The notes under the pieces were generated by a model that was not told where the DNA came from, searched no databases, and saw only the letters and a list, made by a program, of their open reading frames with translations. Positions 1 to 10,494 of a stretch of DNA of 64,000 bases are shown here, piece after piece; the first letter of the stretch is position 1, and every line of letters starts with the position of its first letter. The translations under genes were made by a program, and so were the position numbers. Origin of the DNA: Plecoglossus altivelis (Eukaryota; Chordata; Actinopteri; Osmeriformes; Plecoglossidae); contig BROE01000019.1 of NCBI GenBank assembly GCA_036571765.1, positions 5,519,824 through 5,583,823 of the forward strand, read 5' to 3'.

Positions 1-101
1 AGCTTGGACCCTCAGCCTCTGACTAGGCGACCTTCGGAGGGAGCGCAGGGGCGGCAGCACAAGCAGCCAGGGAGGAGAGCACGTCTTTGTCGTACACTGA
101 C

Positions 102-3100
102 CTGTTTCACGTTGTAACCAGCTTTAGCGCTGGTCTCAATAAACATGACATTTAGCTCTTTGGCTTTTCTCTCACCCTCTTCAATAGATACTTGCCTGTG
201 GTAGATAAGAGGGTTAACAATGCACACGGACACAGACAAAACTCCCGAAAAAGGAAGACAGTTCCACGTTATCCGTCCCTTTTGAATTGCAGTCACGTCA
301 CGCAGGCCTCAACAACGGCACAGCTTCTCCCCACCGGCTTACAGACCAGTGGGGTGAATCTTTTCAAGCTGTTTCACATTGATGTCTACAGCGGCTGAGT
401 CAGAGGGGGGGAAAAAAAAGGGTCCAATGTCCCTGCAAGTCACCGCTCAGTCCCCCCCTGAGGGAGCTCTTGTTGCGAGGGATTCAGTGCGGCTGCACTC
501 TTATTCAGCCAGCAGTAACAATCAGTAGGTTGATCAGTATGCTCTTACTGTGTGGCTCTCTGCTGGGCCAGGGGGGAGCTGTGTGAAGACGGGTCCCCTA
601 CCTTTTGTCTGCGAGGTCCGTCTTGTTCCCCACCAACATGATGATGACGTCACTTCCCCTCTCCGTCCGGACATCGTCGATCCATTTGGTGGTTTGCTGG
701 AAAGAGTTGACGTCTGGTTGGAGAGAGGGAGGAAGGAGGAGATGGTAGGGGCTGGTGTTAGTCAGTCAGTCTGAGTCTGTGTTCGTCAGACAGGTAGGGG
801 CTGTGGGCAGGGAGAGCATGGGACACTAACACTGTTGGAACCTTCTGGAACACACCTTTCTAAGGGTTGCTCATGTGGTTATGTTATGTTTGTGCTGCGT
901 TTCAACTTATCCCTTAGCACCATCTCTCTTCATGTACTACAACAGACCAGTCGTTTTCACGCTGAACTATATCCTTCTAATCTGTGCACATCCTAGCTTG
1001 CTAATGATACCAGTATTAGTGGGAACATGAAAGCCACATCAGACTACATTCTCCTGAATAGTCAGACCCTGTAGAATAACTACTGCTGTCAGCTAGAATA
1101 AATGGTGGATGCCCTTTGAGAAAGACTGGTAATTCAACTTCACTCTTTAACAAATAATCAAGCTTTTGACAATATTGCGCCTAAATATGTCACTTTTAGG
1201 GATCGAGTCAAAACGTCGACTTTCATTAATCTGACCTGATAAGTAACTGTAACTAAGATGTAATCAGGAAAAACACAAACTCTAGTGTCATCATTTTCTC
1301 AGTACTAAATTGCATCTAACAAAAAAAATCTTTCGTGAATAAGCCAATCTGTGCGATGGATGAAGGTCCTTATCCGGACTAGGTAATAGTGTAATAGGTG
1401 CTATAGCTGTTTGTGGACCAAATACATAATATTGTTGTCTTAATCGATTGCAACATCAACTTGAAGAATCTAAAATGCACATGCCTATGAAGAAATGGTT
1501 CATAATATATTGCAGATAGTCAGGTGTAGTCATACACCACTCTGTCTTTTCATCTCAATGCTATATACGTCGACACTTAAGTAAATCTGAGTTATGTGAA
1601 AACCGGCGTGGAGCTGTGTACTTTGTCATCTGCCATCATAAATAACCGTAGTAGAACTCGCCCTCGGGACCAATAAATTGTGGGTTGTGGGATAGAAACA
1701 AGATCGTAGTAGTTGAAGGTCACCTTGAGAACTTAAGTATGAGTGAGAGATATGGGTACAGAAGAAGAGAGGGGACATGTATGGGCGTTGAGGAGGGTAA
1801 AGGAAAAGAGGGAATGGTGATATGACAGAAAGGGAGAAACATGAGGTGACTCCAAAGGTGAGTAGTCAAGTGGACGAGCTGAAGTGGGGGGATAGGCGGC
1901 AGGGGAGAACAAAGGGTACAAAAAAGACGGACTACTATTCTTGTCTTGCCACTGCCGCTCCGAAATCGAGCGATTAACGGTACCGCACCTCTACTGTGTG
2001 GATCTTCATGTATGACTACTCACGGTAGGTCACGGTGTGGTTTGTCTAGTTCTGCTTAGTCCTAGGATCAGATCTTCTCGTGGAAACCTTCATGCCTGCC
2101 CGCTGTGTCCACAGCTGCAGCCTAGACCTGTAGACACGCTCCACGTTCTAGCACCAGTCGAGTAACAGGCTCGCGGAATCGAGAGAGAGGGCGTGAGGGG
2201 CCGGGGTATGGAGAAGGGTAGAGAGGGAGAAGGGAGAGGCAAGAGGTACCCAGCGATTGTACGACCGTGTGTGTGGAGAGGAGGTTGAGAACTGGACGTG
2301 TGTGTTGAACATTTGAGGCGGTCGGATTGAGTGGTGTGTGCCGTGAATGGTGGGAGGCCAACACTAACGGCACCCCTAGGCGTGCGCGGGAAGTTGGGCA
2401 GCGGGGCCAGTTGTGAGGTCCGCTGTGTAAACGTTTCCACTGTTAGAAGACGGGTATGCCGTACAGTGTGTGAATGTAGCGATGGGAGTGGGTTATACAT
2501 AGCGGACGAGTGCCGACCATGTGGCCGGACATGATCACTCGTGGATTTGGTTAGCGCTGGGAGTCATGAGGTCTAGACTGGAAGCCGGCTCCTCTGTCCC
2601 GCTCAGTGGTCCCACATGGCGGGCAGGACCTGACTCCTCGGAGTGAGGTGCCAAGTGAGGCGGTTGAGGGCCACGCAATCATATGGGTATAAGCGACACG
2701 CCAAAGCAAAGTAATAGGAAGACGGGTACTGATTAGAAATATGAGTGGGAAAGAAAAGGCGCTTTGGAAGAAGAGAATATTAACATGGACGACAAGTAGA
2801 GAACAATTTAAAGTAAATTCCAAACTTCGGCTTGAACAAGTAGAAGCTCTTGCAAACCAAGGAAAATGTGTTGTTGTTTTTTAACAGAGAGAATTGAAAG
2901 ACAGAGAAAAAAAAATGAGAGAGCAAGAAAAAGAGTGAGAGGGACAGAGGGTTGCATGCAGGTGCGGGTGTCCTGTATGTGGGATTGAACGGTGAGCAGC
3001 CCCGGAAATCAAGAGTTTATTTGCAGCCTGCGCTTCGTCATGCTTCAACTTGAGAATGAACAAAACAGGAGAAGAAGAGGGAGGTAAAAGCAGAGAAGAA

Positions 3101-6100
3101 GGGTCGAGTGTCTTAAGGAGGGAAGAAGTGATTAGGGAGGAAGATGCCAAGGTGGAACCCATTTCCTGCAGGATGGGACAGCTTGGGAACGGAATCAAAT
3201 AAAGGTTCTGTAACATCTGCTGCAGGTGTGAATGGCATCAAATAAAGGTGTGTAACATCTGCTGCAGGTGTGAATGACATCAAATAAAGGTGTGTAACAT
3301 CTGTTGCAGGTGTGAATGACATCAAACACAGGTTGTGTAACATCTGCTATAGGTGCTAATTGGCATCAAATACAGGTTGTGTAACATCTGTTGCAGGTGT
3401 GAATGACATCAAATATAGGTTGTGTAACATCCACTATAGGCAAATCAGTTAAAGAACACAAAGAAAACAGATTTACATGGGTTTTCTCATGAATCGCTTT
3501 TATCATTAACAGCTTATATGATTAAGGTGAAATCACAACAGAGAAACAAGCCCACAATTTGGTATCTATGCTAAGTGTCAAGAAGTAGCCATCCGATTTG
3601 TAACTGAGCACTTACATGTTCACTGAACATGTAAAGAGAACATGTAAAGAGATAATAATGTTACATGTTTTTGATCTGCTTTCCACATTTCCCCACAATC
3701 AGCAAAGGACCAAAGTGAATGGATCAAGTATAAAGAATAAAACTTACTGTTCTGTCTTCAAGGTACATCGTTTTTGACAAGAAGTCTATTCCTATCGTGG
3801 CCTGGTGAAAAATCGAGACGACACGAGATTGAGAAAGTGGTAGAAGAAAAAGAAGAAAAAGAATGACTCCTGCGAAAAGCTTTACGTGTTTGTACTTTGT
3901 ACTCTTCAATCTCACCTGATAAGTGTTGTCAAAGCTGTCGTACATGAAGCGGGTGATCAGTGAAGTCTTCCCCACTGAAAAGACCAAACACACAGGAAAA
4001 CCTCAACGTTCTAGTTCATTTCAAAGACATTTCATACGGTTTCCCTGAAATAAATGTGGTATTTACACAGTTTCTAGGTGTTGGTGAATAGTGATATGGA
4101 AGACTATGTCAGTTAGGTACATTGAACCAGAAGGACTGAGGCCCATCCAGTTACCAACAATTAAAGGAACTCCAAGATGACCCCTGCCACATCATAGGGA
4201 GTAAGTTATTGGCTCTCACAACTTTGATTCAACATGGGCGTCATAATCTGGTCAAATGTATGGGTCATGTAATGCCCCCCCTCCTCCTCCTCCCCCTCAG
4301 CAGCCCCAAGCCAGGCCCACCCTCAGGAGGAATGCTGGGAGACTCTCCCTCTACTGCAGCCTGCAGCTCCAGCCAGGCTGTTCATTACCCTTCCACGCCC
4401 ACTTCTCACCCTCAAGAACTACGTTACCCCACAAGCCTCCACCAAATACAGCCGATTTGGCAGATTAAACCAGGGAGTCACAGACTACGCAGACAGAAGA
4501 AGAAATCTCCGGCTCCTTTAATGACTTCCTCCGCTCCAGAGAATGTGTGACTGCAGTGTTCAGTTCCACCCCCACCCTCCTTTAAATCTCTCTTGTTACA
4601 GCTGTGTCACTGTAGCTACTGTGCAGCCCTGGAACCTGATCACCAGCGTGCAGGCAAACAAGCTCCACTAAATGTGAGTGCTATCGGAATGTCACCACCA
4701 TCAGTGACTGTGCAGCGATGGCACTGAGAAGGGGCTTGTTGAGCAACTACTGATGGCTGGACTGATCTGATAGATGATAGACTACTGCTGTGGATAAAAG
4801 CATATCCAGATGAATTCAAGTAAATGAAATAGTCAAACCTTGCGTATTGATACTTATGTGTTGTATTTTCTTGCCTTACTTAAGTCTGAGCAAGAAAGAA
4901 CAGTTTGGAGCAGGTTATAACATCCTCTGAGATGGAGAGTGTTGAGCTGATCCAGGAGCTCACGTGGCCTTTATTGAACTCCACCTTCGCTTCCTTCCTC
5001 AGTGAGTCAATTTGGTTCTTTCCTCACGCTTCTTTCTCTGCATGTGTGTGGACAGAGTGGCTCAATGGTGCAGGGGTGGACAGTGAGGCAGCTAGCCCCA
5101 CAGCTGAGACCGTAGCTGGACTGAGTTCAGCCACAAGATAACCTAAATCTGTATAGAAATATCTGCTGTCTCGTGGAGGAGAAATGAAGTGAACGATGAA
5201 GTCATGATGAACACATCTGCTTCCGAACAAAGCGGTGCGATGACGAGTGAAGCACGGAACGCCAACGCAGAGTACGGCGTGTGCGCGGCACACACCTGAG
5301 GACTGACGAACACTCCCGAGTGCCCACACAGTCTGCTCCAACATGTTCACAGGGTAGGAGTATAGGGTGTGTCTTTTCAACAAAGACAGGACTTCAGGCC
5401 TTTGTAACAGGCAGCCTGTCCACAGAGCCAGCTGGGGTCACTGGCAGACACGGGAGTCAGGCAGCTGAGACGCACACTTCCTGTCATCCAACAACCATAT
5501 ATGAGCCAATCCTCCGACCCAGTTTAGCAGAATATGTTGGCTTCAGAGTGCTGGTCATGCTAGTCCAACATCAGATAACAAATAGAGGCAAAGAGAGTTA
5601 AAGGACCAGAGGAAGATGGAGAGGTGCTGTGAGGGGTGGGTTTCAATGTGCCTTTGGCTTTAAGATGATTTCCCTTCAACTATTGAACTCTTTTATGTGT
5701 AGGCCTAGCCCAGTTCTTCAAACGGTGGCCATTGACCGTATCCTACCTCCGTGAGTGGCTGGGCTTGAATGCAATTCCACCATCTTGCTAAACAAGTCCC
5801 ACATGCTTGATCAGCTGGCTGTTTCAAACTCCTACTTTTTAACCGAATGTTCGAACTGAATCTCAAGCACTCTTTCTACCATCGTTAGGCCTCTATTCAC
5901 ATACCACCTCCTCCAGACTGCCTCATAGCCCCTGAACACGAGTCTTAAGAGGTCGTGACTCCCCCTCCATTTCCAAAACAGCTGTTAAGGCAAAGGCAAC
6001 AGAAGAAAATCTGTCTTTTCTATATTCCTAATTACAGGGCTTAGGTAGAGTTACTGTTTCAGGTCAGGTTAACTTGTCATGCCCATTATTAAGCATATCT

Positions 6101-7230
6101 TATACACCCAGAGGCAAAGTTCCACTCCCACACCATGTTCATGTTAAATGAATTGAACAACTCAAGAGTAACTACCATTTAAGACCTTTGGAATATTCCT
6201 TGACTTTTTTTGTTGCAATGAGCCTAAAGCACGTGCATCATACGGCTACAAGAAATAAAAGACTTAAGGAAATGGCTCAGACACATTCAGAGATTCTGTG
6301 GTTTTCACTGTCAAAATGACGTTCATCTGTTGCCTGTCATTAGACTACAGTCAGGGGGATATTTCTCCTACAGGAGAAAGGTTTAGTATCCCTCTGCATG
6401 TAACATCAAAATACTGACAACAGTACTGAACCAAAATGACACGGAACAGAGAAACCAAACACAGCACATAAGGATTGCCAGACCACTAACAAAACCAAAC
6501 ATCTTGACTGGCTGTGATGAATAGCTGTATGTTTGCTGCCAACTGCGTGTGTGTGTAAGCATGTTTATGACTATGTCTGATATGAGAACATATTGCCTAA
6601 CATCCAACCTCCTCCAGTTGATGATTCCTATTTCTCAGTAAAAGGGGATAAGACATCCGTCCAATAGTAGCTCTATTCTTTCATAGTAAAACATATATGT
6701 ACTTTATTAGTGGTAGAAAACAGGTTGACAATAGGATATAATCTCACATTGTAAACTGCCGTTTTCGCATTTAACATCTGTACTTAAATGAAATCAAGAC
6801 GCCTCTGTTGGCTAGATGTCAGACCTAATCCAAGACAGGCCCTGGTGACCACAGCCCTTCCACTTGGCCTATTTAATCACTATATCTACCTGATAAAGTT
6901 TGGGAAGAACCCATCAGAACTCATACTATTCTATACTAAGGATAAAAGGCAACATTGAGTTCAAATAACACATTTCGCCGCTTGGTACTCAAACTAACCG
7001 TAGTTAAGATAGCCTGCTGACTGTTGTAACAAGAGCTGTTGACGTGTCTAGGACTGGGAAGCAGGCAGACCTTAGCCTAGCTTGCTAACGCTAGTTTACT
7101 TAGCTAGCCAACTAGCTAACATTAGCCTTCGTCGTTACAGTAGCTTTCTATTACACTTACCGCTCTGTTCGCCGAGGAATACCAATTTAAATTTCCTCAG
7201 CGGGTTTCCGAAGTCTCCGGCCGCCGACAT
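102..7230 (-). CDS. rab6a: RAB6A small GTPase (partial, 3' end off window)
   Basis: Rab6 is a Golgi small GTPase that controls retrograde Golgi-to-ER and intra-Golgi vesicle traffic. Exons on the minus strand: 7230-7161 ([15 protein letters not shown] start and GEQS), 3974-3916 ([11 protein letters not shown]-loop end, YDSFDNTYQ), 3801-3748 ([18 protein letters not shown], switch I/effector region), exon 4 (damaged; see separate entries), 713-602 ([10 protein letters not shown] to NKTDLADK, the G4 guanine-specificity motif) and 195-102 ([21 protein letters not shown]5 motif). Splice sites and phases fit throughout. [10 protein letters not shown] and [14 protein letters not shown] match RAB6A rather than RAB6B (LNSFQQTSKW, QITIEEGEQRAKEL). 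The hypervariable tail and the prenylated CSC end should lie left of position 1. The gene is divergent from MRPL48, with about 1.1 kb between start codons. Identification is near certain; the exon-4 region cannot be read cleanly here. Confidence 0.95.
1992..2126 (-). other. rab6a: RAB6A exon 4, copy with Thr-Val (RAB6A form), indel-ridden
   Basis: Read on the minus strand, the stretch gives recognisable pieces of the Rab6 G3 exon in order: GGCTGCAGCTGTGG, ACACAGCGGGCAGG, AGGTTTCC, CTGATCCTAG, CACCGTG, GTAGTC and TAC. These correspond to RLQLWDTAGQERF, then SLIPS, then STVAVVVYDIT. The span is about 135 bp where a 106-bp exon is expected from flanking phases. Extra bases are scattered every 5-10 nt and a single base is missing after the Trp codon. 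The ACC-GTG remnant marks the Thr-Val (RAB6A) version. The damage is probably sequence error, since the other exons are perfect and this exon encodes the essential WDTAGQE motif. Exon edges are approximate. Confidence 0.72.
2491..2634 (-). other. rab6a: Second RAB6A exon 4 copy, Ala-Ala (RAB6A' form), indel-ridden
   Basis: About 0.5 kb upstream in transcription from the other copy, the minus strand reads GTCAGG, ATGTGGGAC, ACTGAGCGGGACAG, GGAGC, CTTCC, CTCATG, ATCC, CGGCC, ATGGTCG and TATAACC. In order these match codons for VRL, WDTAGQERF, SLI, YIRDS, AAVVV and YDIT. The CGGCC remnant fits Ala-Ala in place of Thr-Val, the residues known to distinguish RAB6A' from RAB6A in mammals. The span is about 144 bp against an expected 106, again from scattered insertions. 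The order and spacing of matches support a real second exon 4. Single residues cannot be trusted because of the damage, and the exon edges are approximate. Confidence 0.6.
3205..3440. repeat. 42-44 bp tandem repeat, about 6 copies
   Basis: The phrase taacatctgctgcaggtgtg recurs with small changes. Units begin at 3211, 3253, 3295, 3338, 3382 and 3425, and each is followed by a gaatgacatcaaa-like segment. It is an intronic minisatellite in RAB6A intron 3 (between exons 3 and 4 in transcription order). No coding role is seen. Confidence 0.9.
3975..7160 (-). other. RAB6A intron 1, no gene seen
   Basis: This 3.2-kb intron separates the first coding exon from the P-loop exon. Donor GTAAGT abuts 7161 and acceptor TTTTCAG abuts 3974 on the minus strand. 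It has ordinary AT-rich sequence and short open frames without recognisable protein similarity. Confidence 0.8.
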
Positions 7231-8309
7231 GGCTGCAATGATGAGGCTATGCCAGTTGTGCACAGTGAGGTTAGCTAGCTAGCCAGGTGGCTATCCTACT
7301 TTTTAATAGGCTTGAGACTCTGAGTCGCTAGCTTAGCTAACTAGTTAAGTTGAGCTAGCAAGCTACTAAGATAGACTAGTTATCAAGTTGAAGGTTCGGG
7401 ACACGTAGTCACCCAACAAGTTAGCTAATGCTAACTCAGTTATAACAGGTATCTAGCAAGCAGTTTGTGAACCTTTTTTCTAAAATAGTATGAACTCGTA
7501 GATCTAAGGATCGTAGTAGAGATTTTAGAGATCCATTGCCCTGCCGATTCTGTCCGTGCTCCTACACTTTCGACATGGCTAGGCTAGCTGTCAGCTGCTG
7601 CGAATACAACCCACACAGCAATTTGACTGACACAAGTCTGACCAATCCAAGTGTACTGACATTCCGATACATGAACGGCCCATAAATATGTGGAAAAAAT
7701 GAGATACGTTTAAAAATGTTTTTGGTGAACTTACAACAGTACGAATTATCGGGGTTTTTTAAATCATTAAATTACTTTCAAGATATTATTTTCACAGGGA
7801 TAATGGGTTGTATGAGACTATTTTGTGGTGAAAGCAAGATCTTCCTAGAAAACCTTTACATTTTCGTTATATTTTCATGCCACAACACATAAATAGCCTA
7901 AAAAGTGACTCGATGTGTGACAAAAAATTTTTTTAACATTGATATGTATGACATTAGTTTTGTATAATTATAGATTAATTACATCGTTACAACTTTTTCT
8001 GTATGCAATATCATCATGGGATACACATACAGCATGCAAACATTAATATCACATGCAAAATAATTATCGGTGAGGATTTATACTGTGGAACCACTGTGTT
8101 AAATAAAAAATGCGGAACTATTATTATTTTTCCACGGTTTAGATACGGTTAAGTCTATGTACGGTTTCGGAAAATGGACTAAACGGATATTGCGTATGTG
8201 CTCTTGGGGTGACGGCATGTGCACATTAGCTGTATTTCCTCTTAGTGAAGGTTTACGCTGTGCATTTTGCGTCCTCTCTCTGTAACTAGTTTGATCAAAT
8301 ACTGAAGCA
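7231..8309. promoter_or_regulatory. Divergent RAB6A / MRPL48 intergenic region
   Basis: The two genes are transcribed away from each other across about 1.08 kb, so the region must hold both promoters and the RAB6A 5' UTR. It is rich in TAGC/GCTAGC words, especially 7070-7440. No TATA box is obvious near either start, as expected for housekeeping genes. Exact transcription starts cannot be set from sequence alone. Confidence 0.6.
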
Positions 8310-10071
8310 ATGAATCCGGTTATTCGAAAGGTATTGTATCTGTTGTCCAGATGTATTTTGCCACACGGATATGGTTGAATATAGCTAGCTAGCTTGTTAG
8401 CAAGCGTACACAAATTACTATAGTGTTCAAGGCTACTTGATAGAAAGGTCAAACCAAAACAGTCAAATGCACCCTAGAAAAAATGCACTTACTGATAAGT
8501 AACATATTGTCAAGCAGAAAAATCTCTCCGACTGGCTAAACATTCGTTACTTAAACGTTTATATCTGTGTAGGCTGTCACTGTCAGATGCCTTTTGTTTA
8601 GAATGCTATTTTTTCCAGCTACAGATTTCTGCCATTCAACACTCACGTGCACTGAACCAAGCAACGTCTTTGTTTAACCGGTACAGTAAGATTTATTTCA
8701 TCAACCACCACAATGTTTATCATTGCCCGTTTGATCAGTTTTCCCTTTGGCTGCTGTGAATGTATTGGTGCAGTTCCTCTCTCACTTCTCTTCATTACCT
8801 CAAGTACGTTGGAGGCTGCTCTGAATGTGTTAATAGACACAGTTGTTGTTTTTTTCTTCTCATTTTCAGATTAAACATTTCAGTACAGCATCCTTATCAG
8901 GGTAAGTTCAAACATCTGCCGTGAATGGTTGTTTTGTTAAGTGTCTTCCATAATCAACTAGTTGTTGTTCACAGGGAGCTTGGCATCAGCAAATGTAAGG
9001 CAATACAGAAACATGCCTACTCATGGAATAGGCAGATACAAGTACCTGTTACCAAGAGAAGCAGTAAGTAGAAACATCTCGTCTTGTTCTCCGAGACTGG
9101 GTCAGAGCATTTGGTTGTGTGGTGGTACTATGTGTTGTATAATATGTATCCAAGGCTTAAGGATAATAACCGCTGGTCTGTGATGCTTGTAGCCTAAGAA
9201 GAAGAAGGAGAGGAAACAGATGAAGAAGATCAAAAGTCCAACAGACACAGAGTTCGGGACCCTGAACGTGAAGGTGTCTGGTTACGACATGATCCTCGTG
9301 GAGCACTACATGCAGTACGTTCACAACCTCTGCAATCGACTAAAGGTCAAGGTGGATGAAAGGTAGGAGACGGTGCGATAACCAATATGGTTTGTTGTTT
9401 TATCGCGTTTATTGTCCATGTAACCAGATGATGCTCTTGAAAGATATATAATGTATATATAGTCTTAAGAAGTATACCGACATCATTGCAGAATAATTTC
9501 ATGAAACCTTTTAAAGATAACAAAGTTGGATATTCTAACTCTGATCCGTGCAGCTACGCTTTACCCACAAAGAGCACAGAAGTCATGCTTATGCCAGAAC
9601 AAGGCACCAAGATGTATGTTGACGCCATCCTCAAGACACATGAGCGAGTTATTCAGGTATACTTGAAGACATAATACACGTTTCACGTATGCCTGTAGCA
9701 TTCTACCTCCTGAGACGAAACATTGAAAGGTTGCCAGGAGATGTTTATCGTCAGAGAATACCTGTTTTTGTGTCTCATTCCAATTAACAATTTCCCATGT
9801 TTTGCCCCCAGTTGAGCCAGCTGAATGCTGCTCTGTGTCCCATCTTCATGGAGGTTCTGTTGAAGAATCAGCCCGAAGGGGTCCAACTGACTGTAAAGCA
9901 GGTAAGCATAGTGTACTTTGTTACTGTTTTCCATGGCAGCTGGTTCATCTTCATTCTTCAGAAGGTAAACACATTGTCCTCTCACTTTCTACCCAGCATA
10001 CAGAGGCAGACTTCCTGTTACGTTTCAAGTCACGTCCAGAGCTTGAGGGGCTTCTCGCTAAGATGAACTAG
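8310..10071 (+). CDS. mrpl48: Mitochondrial ribosomal protein L48 (mL48)
   Basis: A protein of the large mitoribosomal subunit, in the mitochondrial matrix. Proposed exons: 8310-8330, 8870-8901, 8979-9063, 9193-9362, 9554-9656, 9812-9901 and 9997-10071, giving 191 residues (human about 212). The recognised core is PTHGIGRYKYL, a lysine-rich PKKKKERK patch, YDMILVEHYMQYVHNLCN, YALPTKSTEV, TKMYVDAILKTHERVIQ, PEGVQLTV and RFKSRPELEGLLAKMN, all aligning with vertebrate MRPL48. The N-terminus (MNPVIRK, then IKHFSTASLSG) is basic and Ser/Thr-rich like a mitochondrial targeting peptide. It is less certain than the rest because it needs the second of two nearby acceptors (AG at 8977-8978, not 8973-8974) to keep frame. 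The stop lies only 424 bp before DNAJB13. The core identification is firm; exons 1-2 are tentative. Confidence 0.93.
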
Positions 10072-10177
10072 AGACGTCATTCCACTATGAACAGGCTGGA
10101 CAGCTTTTTTCACTTTTGGAAGAATGAAATGTACATTACTTTTTTCAACTTGTGAAAAGTTTATTCTATTGTGTATA

Positions 10178-10209
10178 ATAAATTTTATTTTGGTCGTGGC
10201 AGTGAATAA
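10178..10209 (+). terminator. MRPL48 poly(A) signals
   Basis: Two AATAAA hexamers lie at 10178 and about 10204, 107-135 bp after the MRPL48 stop, in an AT-rich 3' UTR. They fit 3' end formation before DNAJB13 starts at 10495. Confidence 0.7.
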
Positions 10210-10494
10210 AACGTGTTGGGAAGTGGCAAGGATGTTAAATTTTTCTCTTTGGACATTTAACACATTTAATTGTATTACATGCATCGTGCGTACTTGTGAG
10301 TGTATTGTATTTGCATTATTTAAACCGAAGCCGCTCCGGTTTACAAATGTGCTTTTTTTCCCAGTATTCATTTCGGTGCGTCCATAGCAACCAAATCTAG
10401 AGTTAGCAACGAAAAGGTTGGAAGTCTGTTTATAGTACAATAGCCTACTGTTTGAGAACGCAACTACACAACGTTTAATTATTTAAGTGAAAAA

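Larger units (their letters stand above)
780..2860. other. Probable uncorrected long-read patch in the RAB6A introns
   Basis: Clean exons lie on both sides (602-713 and 3748-3801). Inside this stretch the two exon-4 copies carry an insertion roughly every 5-10 bases. The surrounding text has no clean low-complexity runs and an unusual number of CG and TA words. No coding feature other than the exon-4 remnants is visible. The limits are estimates. Open frames here (for example around 2090-2500) should not be believed. Confidence 0.55.

Noticed and set aside
2090..2534. Frames of 83-136 codons on both strands
   Set aside because: They lie in the probable uncorrected-read patch and overlap the RAB6A exon-4 remnants, so their openness is accidental.
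3612..3636. Perfect inverted repeat ttacatgttca-c-tgaacatgtaa, considered as a steroid-receptor or p53 site
   Set aside because: The half-sites are arranged as TGTTCA/TGAACA rather than GAACAnnnTGTTC, and the p53 pattern is incomplete. It is intronic and probably chance.
7070..7450. GCTAGC/TAGC-rich sequence around the RAB6A start, considered as a mobile-element end
   Set aside because: The words are scattered, without terminal repeats or a target duplication. This is a common composition in teleost promoters and introns.
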